Below are positions 33,167 through 42,424 of a stretch of DNA of 64,000 bases, one piece after another. The notes below the pieces were generated by a model. The model did no database searches and was not told where the DNA came from. It saw only the letters and a list, made by a program, of their open reading frames with translations. Every line of letters begins with the position of its first letter. Positions within the stretch are counted from its first letter, which is position 1. The DNA lies in contig OY771429.1 of the NCBI GenBank assembly GCA_963674555.1, positions 1,674,001 to 1,738,000 of the forward strand. The letters run 5' to 3'. This DNA is from JBGMEA01 sp963674555. GTDB lineage: Bacteria > Bacillota > Clostridia > Eubacteriales > Anaerofustaceae. A program made the translations under genes and the position numbers.

Positions 33167-34684
33167 TTAGAAATGGTTAGCCAATATTTTGTTGATCCCG
33201 TTCAGATAAGCTAAAATACTGGATTCGATGATGTCGTTTGATAAACCTCTGCCGGTAATATCATGATCGTTGTGTCTGAGTTTTACGATAACTTCGCCGA
33301 GCGAGTCTTCGCCGACGGATGTCGCGTTTATGCTGTATTGTTCCAACGGATAAACAGCGCCTACGATCTCTTCGATCGCGCTGTAAGCCGCTTCTATCGG
33401 TCCGTCGCCCGTTGCTTCGACTTCTTTCGGTTCACCGCGGAATTTCAACTTGATCTTCGCTGTCGCGGGGATCTCGTTTCCGCTTCTTACTTCAAAGCTT
33501 TCCAATACGCAAATTTCTTCTACCGATATCGTCTTATTCGTTACGATCGCGTCGATATCCGAATCGAAGACTTCTTTTTTCATATCGGCAAATTCTTTAA
33601 ATTTCAAGAAAGCTTCTTCCAGCTCTTCTTTTGTCAGCGTGTATCCTAAGTATTTAACGCGTTCTTCAAAAGCGTGTCTGCCCGAGTGTTTACCGAGTAC
33701 CATAATATTCGTCGGAAGTCCGATAGATTCCGGTGTCATGATCTCATAAGTTGTTTTTTCGGACATGACGCCGTGTTGGTGGATGCCCGATTCATGCGCG
33801 AATGCGTTTGCACCGACGATCGCTTTGTTTGCGGGTATCGGCATACCGATCACAGAAGATAATAATTTACTGGTCCTGTAGATCTGTGTGGTATCGATCC
33901 TGCATTCCGCATCGAAAAAGTCTTTTCGTGTATGCAGTGCCATTACGGCTTCTTCCATCGCACAGTTGCCCGCGCGTTCTCCGATGCCGTTGATCGTGCA
34001 TTCGATCTGTGATACGCCCGCTTTAACTGCCGCAAGAGAATTCGCGACGGCCATGCCCAAGTCATCGTGACAATGGGTAGCAAGTATAACCTTATCGATA
34101 TTTTCCGTATGTTCAATGATATAACGGATCAATGTTGACATTTCCTCGGGAGTCGTGTACCCGACCGTATCGGGGATATTGATCACGACCGCACCGGCCT
34201 TGATCGCTTTTTCGATCACTTGGACCAAAAATGCGGGTTCGCTGCGCGTTGCGTCTTCCGCGGAAAATTCAACATTACCGCAATATTTTTTTGCGTATGC
34301 TACCATATGAGCCGTTCTGTCTAATACTTCTTCGGGTGTCATTTTTAGTTTATACTGCATATGGACGGGTGACGTCGCAAGAAAAGTATGAATGCGCGGC
34401 GCCGTTGCCCCTTTGACAGCTTCGTAAGCTGCGTCGATGTCTTTTTCGGTAGCGCGTGCCAATGATGCGACGGAACAATCCTTTATCGTATCCGCAACGC
34501 CTTTTACCGCGGCAAAATCGCCCGGTGAAGCGATCGCGAATCCCGCTTCGATCACGTCGACTCGTAGTTTTTCGAGTTGCTTAGCCACCTCTAATTTTTC
34601 GCTTAAATTCATGCTGCATCCCGGAGATTGTTCTCCATCTCTCAAAGTAGTGTCAAAGATCTTTATTTGACGAGCCACTTTCAT
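33167..34684 (-). CDS. leuA: 2-isopropylmalate synthase
   Basis: 505 residues. FDTTLRDGEQSPGCSMN, HCHDDLGMAVANSLAAV and NGIGERAGNCAMEE form the metal and acyl-CoA site; the C-terminal third is the leucine-binding regulatory domain. First committed step of leucine synthesis. AAAGGGGTGA precedes the ATG; 16 bases separate it from cimA. Confidence 0.97.
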   Translation of the reverse strand: MKVARQIKIFDTTLRDGEQSPGCSMNLSEKLEVAKQLEKLRVDVIEAGFAIASPGDFAAVKGVADTIKDCSVASLARATEKDIDAAYEAVKGATAPRIHTFLATSPVHMQYKLKMTPEEVLDRTAHMVAYAKKYCGNVEFSAEDATRSEPAFLVQVIEKAIKAGAVVINIPDTVGYTTPEEMSTLIRYIIEHTENIDKVILATHCHDDLGMAVANSLAAVKAGVSQIECTINGIGERAGNCAMEEAVMALHTRKDFFDAECRIDTTQIYRTSKLLSSVIGMPIPANKAIVGANAFAHESGIHQHGVMSEKTTYEIMTPESIGLPTNIMVLGKHSGRHAFEERVKYLGYTLTKEELEEAFLKFKEFADMKKEVFDSDIDAIVTNKTISVEEICVLESFEVRSGNEIPATAKIKLKFRGEPKEVEATGDGPIEAAYSAIEEIVGAVYPLEQYSINATSVGEDSLGEVIVKLRHNDHDITGRGLSNDIIESSILAYLNGINKILANHF

Positions 34685-34737
34685 TCACCCCTTTCTTATT
34701 TGGATTTTTTTATTATGAATGATTTGATTAACTTTAT

Positions 34738-36402
34738 TTATTCCAAGATCGCGCCTTTGCTCGCGGAACTGACCAGTCTTGCGTAGCGGTTCAAATAACC
34801 GGTTTTGATCTTCGGTTCCAATATCACGACTTTCTCGCGTCTTTCTTCGAGTACTTCGTCAGATACTTTAAGGTTGATCTTGTGTGCTTGTATGTCGATC
34901 TCAATGATGTCGCCTTCTTCGATAAGCCCGATCGGTCCGTTGCTTGCCGCTTCCGGAGAAACATGTCCGATCGCCGCGCCTCTTGTCGCGCCACTGAAAC
35001 GTCCGTCCGTGATCAGCGCAACTTCTTTATCAAGTCCCATACCCGCAAGTGCGGAGGTGGGGGAGAGCATTTCACGCATGCCCGGTCCGCCTTTCGGTCC
35101 TTCGTAACGGATAACAACAACATCGCCCGATACGATCTTTCCGCCTAAGATGGCTTCGATCGTTTCGTCTTCACTGTTAAAGACTCTTGCAGGTCCGCTG
35201 TGTGTGAGCATTTTCGGATCTACCGCCGAACGTTTTACCACACATCCTTCGGGTGCGATGTTTCCGTACAAGATCGCTAGTCCGCCTGTTTCGGAATAAG
35301 GCGTTTCAACGGGACGGATAACATCCGTGTCGCAGTTGATCGCGCTTGCGATGTTTTCTCCGACGGTCTTCGTTGTTACGGTAGGAAGATCTAAATTGAT
35401 CAGATCCAATTTCGTAAGTTCTTTCATGACCGCTTGCACGCCGCCCGCGGCGTATAGATCTTCTATATGATGATGTCCCGCAGGGGATAATTTACATAAG
35501 TTCGGTGTTTTGTCGCTGATGACATTGATCTCTCTAAGATCGATCGTAACGTCAGCTTCATGCGCGATCGCAGGTAAATGCAAAACGCTGTTTGTGGAAC
35601 ATCCGAGTGCCATATCGACCGTAAGCGCGTTCTTAAACGCATTTTCCGTCATGATATCGCGCGGTCGAATATTTTCTTCGACGAGTTTCATAACAGCTCT
35701 GCCCGCTTTTTTAGCAAGCGCTACGCGTTCGCCGAATACCGCAGGGATCGTTCCGTTTCCGGGAAGACCCATACCGAGTACTTCCGTTAAGCAATTCATG
35801 CTGTTTGCCGTAAACATACCCGAACAAGATCCGCAACCCGGACAACATGTCAAAGCTACGTCTTCCAATTCGTCTTCCGTCATCTTACCTGCGCTGTAAG
35901 CGCCGACTGCTTCAAAAGCCGTTGTAAGGCTGATCTTCTTTTTATTTAAAGTTCCCGCGAGCATCGGTCCGCCGCTGATAACAACGGTAGGGATATTCAC
36001 GCGTGCTGCCGCCATGAGCATGCCCGGGATAACTTTATCGCAGTTCGTGACCATTACAAGTCCGTCGAATGCGTGCGCAAGCGCCATCGATTCGATGCTG
36101 TCCGCGATCAGTTCACGCGAAGCAAGCGAGTAGTGCATGCCTTGGTGTCCCATCGCTATACCGTCGCATATAGCGATCGCCGGGAATTCTATTGGTGTTC
36201 CGCCTGCGCTCGATATACCGCTTTTAACCGCGTCTGTGATCGTGTCAAGATGAAAATGTCCGGGGACGATCTCGTTTTGTGAGTTCACTACGCCGATCAA
36301 AGGTCGTTCAAGATCTTCTGGGGTATAGCCCATTGCGTAAAACAAAGATCTGTGTGGCGCACGTCCCGCGCCTTTTAATACTTTGTTACTGTTTTTTTCC
36401 AT
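34738..36402 (-). CDS. ilvD: dihydroxy-acid dehydratase
   Basis: 554 residues from ATG 36402 (AGGAGAAGAACC upstream). In-frame codons continue upstream to 36486 but run through a hairpin and lack a ribosome site. Cluster ligands: VTNCDKVIPGM, TCCPGCGSCSGMF; GRFSGATRG near the C-terminus. Dehydrates dihydroxy-isovalerate and dihydroxy-methylvalerate in valine, leucine and isoleucine synthesis. It is set apart from ilvC by a 153-base structured spacer. Confidence 0.96.
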   Translation of the reverse strand: MEKNSNKVLKGAGRAPHRSLFYAMGYTPEDLERPLIGVVNSQNEIVPGHFHLDTITDAVKSGISSAGGTPIEFPAIAICDGIAMGHQGMHYSLASRELIADSIESMALAHAFDGLVMVTNCDKVIPGMLMAAARVNIPTVVISGGPMLAGTLNKKKISLTTAFEAVGAYSAGKMTEDELEDVALTCCPGCGSCSGMFTANSMNCLTEVLGMGLPGNGTIPAVFGERVALAKKAGRAVMKLVEENIRPRDIMTENAFKNALTVDMALGCSTNSVLHLPAIAHEADVTIDLREINVISDKTPNLCKLSPAGHHHIEDLYAAGGVQAVMKELTKLDLINLDLPTVTTKTVGENIASAINCDTDVIRPVETPYSETGGLAILYGNIAPEGCVVKRSAVDPKMLTHSGPARVFNSEDETIEAILGGKIVSGDVVVIRYEGPKGGPGMREMLSPTSALAGMGLDKEVALITDGRFSGATRGAAIGHVSPEAASNGPIGLIEEGDIIEIDIQAHKINLKVSDEVLEERREKVVILEPKIKTGYLNRYARLVSSASKGAILE

Positions 36403-36555
36403 GGTTCTTCTCCTATCGGGATATATGCGTTGCGCGATCGATTTGTTCGCAACAAAAAACCCGTCTAGCCCAAACAATATGTTCAATATTTATTAAACAG
36501 CATTGTTTTATTACCTTATATAAGCAAAGCTTGGGGACGGGTCTTAAAATTTAGA
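36403..36555 (-). other. structured spacer between ilvC and ilvD with internal terminator-like element
   Basis: Minus strand: ACCCGTC (36542-36536) can pair with GACGGGT (36465-36459), which is followed at once by TTTTTTG; CCCAA and TTGGG next to these arms extend the stem. Seventy bases lie between the arms. A second dyad GTTGCG/CGCAAC follows before the ilvD ribosome site. It could attenuate the distal half of the operon or mark an RNA cleavage point. Confidence 0.5.
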
Positions 36556-37548
36556 TTATTTTTTGATCCAGCTCATCATGCCGCGAAGTTTTTCGCCGAC
36601 GACTTCGATCAAATTTTCTTTTTCCATACGACGCTTTGCGTTGAAATAAGGTCTGTTTACTCTGTTTTCAAGGATCCAATTACGTGCGAATGTACCTTCT
36701 TGAATTTCAGTAAGCACGTTTTTCATTTCTTTTCTGGTATCTTCCGTAATGATGCGTTTGCCTGTTACGTAGTCACCGTATTCCGCTGTGTCGGAAATCG
36801 AATAACGCATGTATGAGAAACCACCTTGGTTGATCATATCAACGATCAGTTTCATTTCATGTAGGCATTCGAAATATGCGATCTCAGGTTGATAACCCGC
36901 TTCTACGAGTGTTTCGAATCCGGCTTTGATAAGTTCCGTTACGCCGCCGCATAAAACAGCTTGTTCGCCGAAAAGGTCCGTTTCGGTTTCTTCTTGGAAA
37001 GATGTTTCCAAAATGCCCGCGCGTCCTCCACCGATACCTGCAGCATATGCAAGCGCGTAATCTTTGGCTTTGCCTGTTGCGTCTTGGTAAACCGCGATAA
37101 GATCGGGAACGCCTTTGCCTTCTTCAAATTGGCTTCTTACAGTATGTCCCGGTCCTTTCGGAGCAACCATCCATACGTCAACATTGCTCGGGGGAACGAT
37201 CTGACCGAAATGGATGTTGAAGCCGTGCGCAAATACGAGAGATTTGCCCTCTGTGAGGTTCGGTGCGATGCTTTCGTTGTAAAGCGCGGGTTGTTTTTCA
37301 TCGTTGATCAAAATCATAATGATATCAGCCGCTTTTGCTGCATCAAACGCCGTCATAACGGTGAGCCCCGCTTTTTCAGCGATCGGCCATGATTTGCTGC
37401 CCGTGTAGAGTCCTACGATCACGTTCATGCCTGAGTCTTTTAAGTTAAGCGCATGCGCATGTCCTTGACTTCCGTAGCCGATGATCGCGATCGTTTTGTC
37501 TTTGATAAGGTCTACATTACAATCTTCTTGATAATACATTTTGGTCAT
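36556..37548 (-). CDS. ilvC: ketol-acid reductoisomerase
   Basis: 330 residues, class I. GYGSQGHAHALNLKDSG is the Rossmann motif; the cofactor loop reads GLYTGSKSW, with two Ser expected to bind the NADPH phosphate. HGFNIHFG, PKGPGHTVR, and the metal-binding DLFGEQAVLCGG and CLHEMKLIVD helices are intact. Isomerises and reduces acetolactate and acetohydroxybutyrate. Three bases separate it from ilvN. Confidence 0.97.
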   Translation of the reverse strand: MTKMYYQEDCNVDLIKDKTIAIIGYGSQGHAHALNLKDSGMNVIVGLYTGSKSWPIAEKAGLTVMTAFDAAKAADIIMILINDEKQPALYNESIAPNLTEGKSLVFAHGFNIHFGQIVPPSNVDVWMVAPKGPGHTVRSQFEEGKGVPDLIAVYQDATGKAKDYALAYAAGIGGGRAGILETSFQEETETDLFGEQAVLCGGVTELIKAGFETLVEAGYQPEIAYFECLHEMKLIVDMINQGGFSYMRYSISDTAEYGDYVTGKRIITEDTRKEMKNVLTEIQEGTFARNWILENRVNRPYFNAKRRMEKENLIEVVGEKLRGMMSWIKK

Positions 37549-37551
37549 TTT

Positions 37552-38073
37552 TCAGTTCTCCTCGTTTTCTTTCAGTCTATTATTATATTGGCTGCTTCCT
37601 CTTTCAAGCGCAGTAAGTCCCGTTCTTGCAAGCTCTATCACGCCGTAAGGTTCCATAAGTTCAATAAAGGCTTGCGCTTTGTTTTGTTCGCCAGTGATCT
37701 CCAAAGTGATGCTGTCTTTCGCGATGTCGATAACTTTAGCTCTGAATATATTTGAGATCTCTACGACTGCGGCTCGCGTTGTGTCGTCTGCCGCTACCTT
37801 GATCAAAACCAGTTCTCTGAAAACGGATTCCTCTTTTTTCAGTTCCGTGATACTGATCACATCTTCAAGTTTTGTCAGTTGTTTTTGGATCTGTTCCAAA
37901 ACATACTCATCACCGTAAAGCATGATCGTGATCCTTGAGATCTCGCTGTTTTCGGTTTCTCCGACCGTCAGGCTTGAGATATTGAAACCGCGTCGGGAAA
38001 ACAATCCCGCGACATGGCTTAGGACGCCTGCGTGGTTTTCGACCATAACGGATAATACATATCGTCTGTTCAT
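37552..38073 (-). CDS. ilvN: acetolactate synthase small (regulatory) subunit
   Basis: 173 residues: N-terminal ACT domain (VLSVMVENHAGVLSHVAGLFSRRGFNI) and the C-terminal ALS_ss_C domain. It confers valine feedback inhibition on IlvB. The symbol ilvH is used for the same family. AAGGAGGAC precedes the ATG. Confidence 0.96.
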   Translation of the reverse strand: MNRRYVLSVMVENHAGVLSHVAGLFSRRGFNISSLTVGETENSEISRITIMLYGDEYVLEQIQKQLTKLEDVISITELKKEESVFRELVLIKVAADDTTRAAVVEISNIFRAKVIDIAKDSITLEITGEQNKAQAFIELMEPYGVIELARTGLTALERGSSQYNNRLKENEEN

Positions 38074-38088
38074 TGAGAGTCCTCCTTC

Positions 38089-39756
38089 TTATATTTCAAG
38101 TATCGGTTCGTCGATCGCTACTCCGGGGGGTACCATCGGGAACACGCTTACATCTTCACCGATCCGACACTCGATCAAACAAGGTCCTCCGTCGGCAAGT
38201 GCCGCTTTTAATACAGGTTCGATGTCCGACATCTTTTCGATCACGAAACCTTTCGCGCCGAATGCGTCGGCTAATTTTACATAATCTGTTTTTCGATCGA
38301 GCGTTGTGCAAGAATAGCGTTTATCGTATAAGATCGTCTGCCATTGACGCACCATGCCCAAAACATTGTTATTCATAACGATCTCTATGATCGGAAGATC
38401 GTAAGTGACCGTTGTTGTAAGTTCCGATAAATTCATGTGGAAACTGCCATCTCCGGCGATATTGATAACACGTTTATCGGGATTTCCGACTTGCGCACCG
38501 ATCGCGGCACCCAAACCGTAGCCCATCGTGCCGAGTCCGCCGGAACTCAGGAAGGTACGCGGTTCGTTGATCTTTAAGAACTGTCCCGCCCACATTTGAT
38601 GTTGCCCGACTTCCGTTGTGAAGATCGCGTTGCCTTTTGTCAGTTCAAAGATGGTTTCCAAGATCTGCTGAGGCATGATCTCGCTGCTCTTCGGTTGATC
38701 GATCGGATATTTTTCTTTCCATTCGACTATTTGTTGCAACCATTCTTTATGTTCAAGTTTATCGAGTTTTTTATCCAAAAGCGCCAATACTTCTTTTACA
38801 TCACCGATGACGCTTTGATCCGCCGCAACGTTTTTGTTGATCTCAGCGGGGTCGATATCGATGTGCAGTACTTTCGCATTCGGAGCAAAACGATCGATCT
38901 TACAGGTTACCCTGTCAGAGAATCGTGCGCCGATCGTGATCAACAGATCACATTTTGATACGGAAAGCGCTGAGGCTTTCGTTCCGTGCATACCGATCAT
39001 GCCCGTGTAATACGGGTCTTCGTAAGGGTATGCTCCGATACCCATGAAACTCAATGTTACGGGTGATGCTATCTTATGGGCAAAGTCTGTTAATTCTTTG
39101 CTTGCTTCCGATAAGATCACACCGCCTCCGGCATAAATCAGCGGTTGTTTGCTTTCTTTGATCATTTCAGCAGCTTTTTCGATCGCTTCTTCCGTGATAT
39201 TTTCAGTCACACGTTCGATCGGTTCGGGTTTTTCCGGTGTGTACTCCGCCATCGCAGCAGTCAGATCTTTCGGTATGTCAACCAATACCGGTCCGGGTCT
39301 TCCGCTTTTTGCGATCTTGAACGCCCGTCTGATTGTGGGGGCAAGATCATTGACATCTTTTAAAATAAAATTATGTTTTGTTATGGGCATCGTGACGCCC
39401 GCAATATCCATTTCCTGGAAACTGTCTTTTCCCAACATATTCAACGGGACATTTCCCGTTATTGCGACCATTGGGACTGAATCCATATAAGCTGTGGCGA
39501 TTCCGGTGACCAGATTGGCAGCACCGGGCCCCGATGTTGCGATCACTACGCCGGGTTTTCCTGTAGATCGTGCATATCCGTCCGCAGCGTGTGCTGCGTT
39601 TTGTTCGTGACATGTTAAAATGTGTTTAATCTTATCTTGGCAAGAATAAAGCACATCGTAAATATTTATCACGTATCCGCCGGGGAAACCGAAGACGGTG
39701 TCAACATCCTGCTCCATTAAACAATTAACTATTATTTCGGCACCTGTCATGCGCAT
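38089..39756 (-). CDS. ilvB: acetolactate synthase large (catalytic) subunit
   Basis: 555 residues, ThDP enzyme. FGFPGGYVINIYD, the catalytic Glu in LTCHEQNAAHAADGYAR, FAD-type linker domain, and the ThDP motif GDGSFHMNLSEL ... NNNVLGMVRQWQ are intact. First gene after the T-box; AAGGAGGTTC precedes the ATG. First common step of branched-chain amino acid synthesis. Confidence 0.97.
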   Translation of the reverse strand: MRMTGAEIIVNCLMEQDVDTVFGFPGGYVINIYDVLYSCQDKIKHILTCHEQNAAHAADGYARSTGKPGVVIATSGPGAANLVTGIATAYMDSVPMVAITGNVPLNMLGKDSFQEMDIAGVTMPITKHNFILKDVNDLAPTIRRAFKIAKSGRPGPVLVDIPKDLTAAMAEYTPEKPEPIERVTENITEEAIEKAAEMIKESKQPLIYAGGGVILSEASKELTDFAHKIASPVTLSFMGIGAYPYEDPYYTGMIGMHGTKASALSVSKCDLLITIGARFSDRVTCKIDRFAPNAKVLHIDIDPAEINKNVAADQSVIGDVKEVLALLDKKLDKLEHKEWLQQIVEWKEKYPIDQPKSSEIMPQQILETIFELTKGNAIFTTEVGQHQMWAGQFLKINEPRTFLSSGGLGTMGYGLGAAIGAQVGNPDKRVINIAGDGSFHMNLSELTTTVTYDLPIIEIVMNNNVLGMVRQWQTILYDKRYSCTTLDRKTDYVKLADAFGAKGFVIEKMSDIEPVLKAALADGGPCLIECRIGEDVSVFPMVPPGVAIDEPILEI

Positions 39757-39832
39757 AGTAGAACCTCCTTGTCCTTATCTTTTTTCAGTTTTTTGTATTT
39801 TGGATAACGCCGCTTAATATTCCAAATTGGTT

Positions 39833-40122
39833 AAAAAAATACCTTCGTCTCTTCTATATAAAGAGACGAAGGCTTATGCTCCGCGTTACCACTCTTAATT
39901 GATACAAATGAATGTATCCTCTCTGCAGCTGTCATTGCGTCTTTGCTTCAACAGCGCACCCTTGTAACGGTGGGTCTCCGTATCATCCTACTATTGTTTC
40001 AGTGATATGCTCGGGGGTGAGCTTTCATCTTCTTTTCCTGTATGCCTCGCACCGTCCGGCAATTCTCTCAACATGGATTTTTTTAAAGATTACTTTCCCT
40101 GTCATCGCATTTTTGGAATATT
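39833..40122 (-). ncRNA. T-box leader controlling the ilv-leu operon
   Basis: On the minus strand the leader holds a stem I region with AGAGAATTGCCGG and GGTGCGAGGCA, the T-box AAGAGTGGTAACGCGGAG (39896-39879) with its TGGT bulge, and a terminator CCTTCGTCTCTT/AAGAGACGAAGG followed by seven T (39872-39834). A CTC triplet followed by ACC (40021-40019), on the 3' side of stem I after a GAAAG, is the best specifier candidate, giving tRNA-Leu; ATC a little further on would give Ile. The TGGT bulge suits a tRNA with discriminator A. Uncharged tRNA would prevent termination. Confidence 0.93.
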
Positions 40123-40128
40123 TTATAT

Positions 40129-40157
40129 ATTATAGTCTTGATAGAAGCTTTTGTCAA
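40129..40157 (-). promoter_or_regulatory. promoter of the ilv-leu operon
   Basis: Minus strand TTGACA (40157-40152), 17-base spacer, TATAAT (40134-40129): full consensus, directly ahead of the T-box leader. Confidence 0.9.
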
Positions 40158-40200
40158 TAACATTTTTTTAAATGGGGCATAAATTTTGTGTAAAACAACA

Positions 40201-40240
40201 GATATCGCTCCAAGATATACATATATCTTCAAACGATATC
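40201..40240 (-). terminator. hairpin after the aromatic operon
   Basis: GATATCG (40201-40207) pairs with CGATATC (40234-40240) and, inside, AGATATA with TATATCT, giving a long two-part stem. No proper T-run follows on the minus strand. Just after the pheA stop and just before the ilv promoter; I infer it ends the aro transcript. Confidence 0.6.
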
Positions 40241-40263
40241 CGATTTTTGTTATATGACCGTAC

Positions 40264-41394
40264 CTATTTTTCGGCGTAACAGCCCAATACTTCCATGTAT
40301 CCGCATACGGATTCGGCATTCCTCAGCGCGGCATCCATATGTTCGTCATCGATATTTCCGTCCAAGTCGGTGAAGAAACAATAGTTTCCGCCGGACATCG
40401 GTCGTGATTCGATCCGTGAGATATTCACTTCTTCGGACATTAATTGGAACAACACGTCACACAGCGCGCCGCTTCTGTGCGCTGTTCGGAAGATCACACT
40501 TACGATCTTACTGTCATCATTATATTCAGGTTGCGCCGCAATGACGATGAATCGTGTCTTGTTATGATCGTCATCCATGATATCAGGTGCCAATACTTCA
40601 AGCCCGTTGATCTCAGCTGCGCGTCTGGAACCGATCGCGGCGTAACGTTTTTCGTTTTTATCTTTGACCATCTTTGCGGCCACTGCTGTGTTTCTGCAAT
40701 CTGTCAGATCCCAAGGCATATTCTTCAAATAATTATCGCATTGTCTGAAACCTTCGGGATGTGAGAAGACTTCGCGTATCTCTTGTGTCTTCGTTCCCGG
40801 AAGCCCGAGTAAACACTGTTTCGCTTGCACCCACGTTTGTCCGACGATATAACAACCGTAGTTCCTTAATAAATCATACACTTCGCCGATCGCGCCTGTC
40901 TGCGAATTTTCTATCGGTATCACACCGTAGTCGAATTTCTTATCTTTCACTGCGATGAATACATCTTCAAAGCGATTTAGTCCTTCATGCGCAACATCGC
41001 CGAAATATTGTAGTACCGCTTGTTCTCCCCACGCGCCGGGTAATCCCTGAAATGCAACGTTTGCGTTCTCTGTTATCGGCGTTTGGGAAAGGGGTAGCAT
41101 GCGTTCCGCATTATCCTGCTGACGCATTTGTTTACGCTGACGCATTTTTGAAAGCGCCATCAGTGTTCTTACATAAGCGATCGTTTCGCCTTTGTAAGCG
41201 GGGTCGACCGATTCTAGCGCGCGTTCCACGATCTCTTGTTCGCGTGTTTCATCCGTAAGCGCGATATTGCCTTGGCGTTTTACATCAGCGACTTCATCGC
41301 TGATCTGCATGCGCTTTTCAAACAGATCAAGCAGTTGAGAATCGATCCCGTCCAACTGTGTGCGTATATCTTTTAATTTATCTTTATAATCCAT
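40264..41394 (-). CDS. pheA: bifunctional chorismate mutase / prephenate dehydratase
   Basis: 376 residues in three parts: AroQ-type chorismate mutase (about 1-90, LDGIDSQLLDLFEKRMQISDEVADVK), prephenate dehydratase (about 110-290, FQGLPGAWGEQAVLQYFG, PIENSQTGAIGEVYDLL and the NKTRFIVI motif), and an ACT domain (about 296-370, AHRSGALCDVLFQLMSEEVNISRIESRP) for phenylalanine feedback. Makes phenylpyruvate from chorismate. Last gene of the aromatic operon. Confidence 0.96.
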   Translation of the reverse strand: MDYKDKLKDIRTQLDGIDSQLLDLFEKRMQISDEVADVKRQGNIALTDETREQEIVERALESVDPAYKGETIAYVRTLMALSKMRQRKQMRQQDNAERMLPLSQTPITENANVAFQGLPGAWGEQAVLQYFGDVAHEGLNRFEDVFIAVKDKKFDYGVIPIENSQTGAIGEVYDLLRNYGCYIVGQTWVQAKQCLLGLPGTKTQEIREVFSHPEGFRQCDNYLKNMPWDLTDCRNTAVAAKMVKDKNEKRYAAIGSRRAAEINGLEVLAPDIMDDDHNKTRFIVIAAQPEYNDDSKIVSVIFRTAHRSGALCDVLFQLMSEEVNISRIESRPMSGGNYCFFTDLDGNIDDEHMDAALRNAESVCGYMEVLGCYAEK

Positions 41395-41411
41395 TTTTAT
41401 TCTCCGTATCT

Positions 41412-42419
41412 TTAATCATTCACTGCGTGATAAACTTTATCGATCTTCTTCATCAGCGAGTGAAAGACCTCGGGGGTTAAGGACTGTTGTCCGTCACAAA
41501 GCGCGCATTGCGGCATATTGTGTACTTCGATGATCAATCCGTCCGTGCCCGCAGCTACTGCGGCAAGCGCCATCGGTTCGACCAAGTGCCAGTAACCAGT
41601 AGCGTGCGAAGGATCGACGATGACCGGCAAATGCGTCTTTTGCCTTAGTACGGGGATCGCTGAAAGATCAAGCGTATTTCTCGTTTCGGTCTCAAATGTG
41701 CGTATCCCGCGTTCGCAAAGGATGATATCGGTAGATCCGCCCGACATAACATATTCAGCAGCCATTAAAAGTTCCTGTATCGTTGAAGATAAACCTCTTT
41801 TAATTAAGACGGGTTTCTTTAACGCGCCTACTTCTTTGAGAAGATGGAAGTTTTGCATGTTTCTTGCGCCGATCTGAATGACATCCACATCATCCGCAAA
41901 AGCCTGCAAGTAATCCGTCGACATGATCTCAGTGACGATCGGAAGTCCCGTTTTTTGACGCGCGATCTTTAAAAGATCGAGTCCGTCCAAGCCTAAGCCT
42001 TGGAAAGAGTAGGGGGATGTCCTCGGCTTGAATGCGCCTCCGCGCATGAATTTTGCGCCGGAACTTTTGATGTCGCGCGCGATCGATAAGATCTGTTCTT
42101 CACTTTCGACGGAACACGGTCCTGCGATCACCGCAAAATTCCCGCCTCCGATCTTGCGTCCATCGATATCGATGACCGTATTTTCGGGGTGAAATTTCTT
42201 GCCCGCTAATTTGTACGGTTCGGTAACTTTAATGACCGATTCCACAAAATCCAATCGCGCCATTCCTTCACGCGATAAAGTTGTCGTGTCTCCCGCAAGT
42301 CCTATCATGTAGGTCGTTTCACCTTGAATCTCCTGTAAGACGAAACCTTGCGCTTCCATATCTTTTCTGAATTGTTCTATTGCTTTTTTATTCGCATCTT
42401 GTTTGATGACTAAAATCAT
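41412..42419 (-). CDS. aroF: DAHP synthase (3-deoxy-7-phosphoheptulonate synthase)
   Basis: 335 residues of the Thermotoga type: N-terminal ferredoxin-like regulatory domain (about 1-70) and a barrel with AGPCSVES, MRGGAFKPRTSPYSFQG, GARNMQNF and VDPSHATG. First step of the shikimate pathway; the N-terminal domain is where Tyr/Phe feedback acts in this class. Lies between the AroK-AroE fusion gene (5-base gap) and pheA. Confidence 0.95.
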   Translation of the reverse strand: MILVIKQDANKKAIEQFRKDMEAQGFVLQEIQGETTYMIGLAGDTTTLSREGMARLDFVESVIKVTEPYKLAGKKFHPENTVIDIDGRKIGGGNFAVIAGPCSVESEEQILSIARDIKSSGAKFMRGGAFKPRTSPYSFQGLGLDGLDLLKIARQKTGLPIVTEIMSTDYLQAFADDVDVIQIGARNMQNFHLLKEVGALKKPVLIKRGLSSTIQELLMAAEYVMSGGSTDIILCERGIRTFETETRNTLDLSAIPVLRQKTHLPVIVDPSHATGYWHLVEPMALAAVAAGTDGLIIEVHNMPQCALCDGQQSLTPEVFHSLMKKIDKVYHAVND

Positions 42420-42424
42420 GATTA

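Noticed and set aside
36454..36510. Possible leader peptide (ATG CTG TTT AAT AAA TAT TGA) or N-terminal extension before ilvD
   Set aside because: Too short and not enriched in Leu, Ile or Val; the extension lacks a ribosome site and would place foreign residues before the normal IlvD start.
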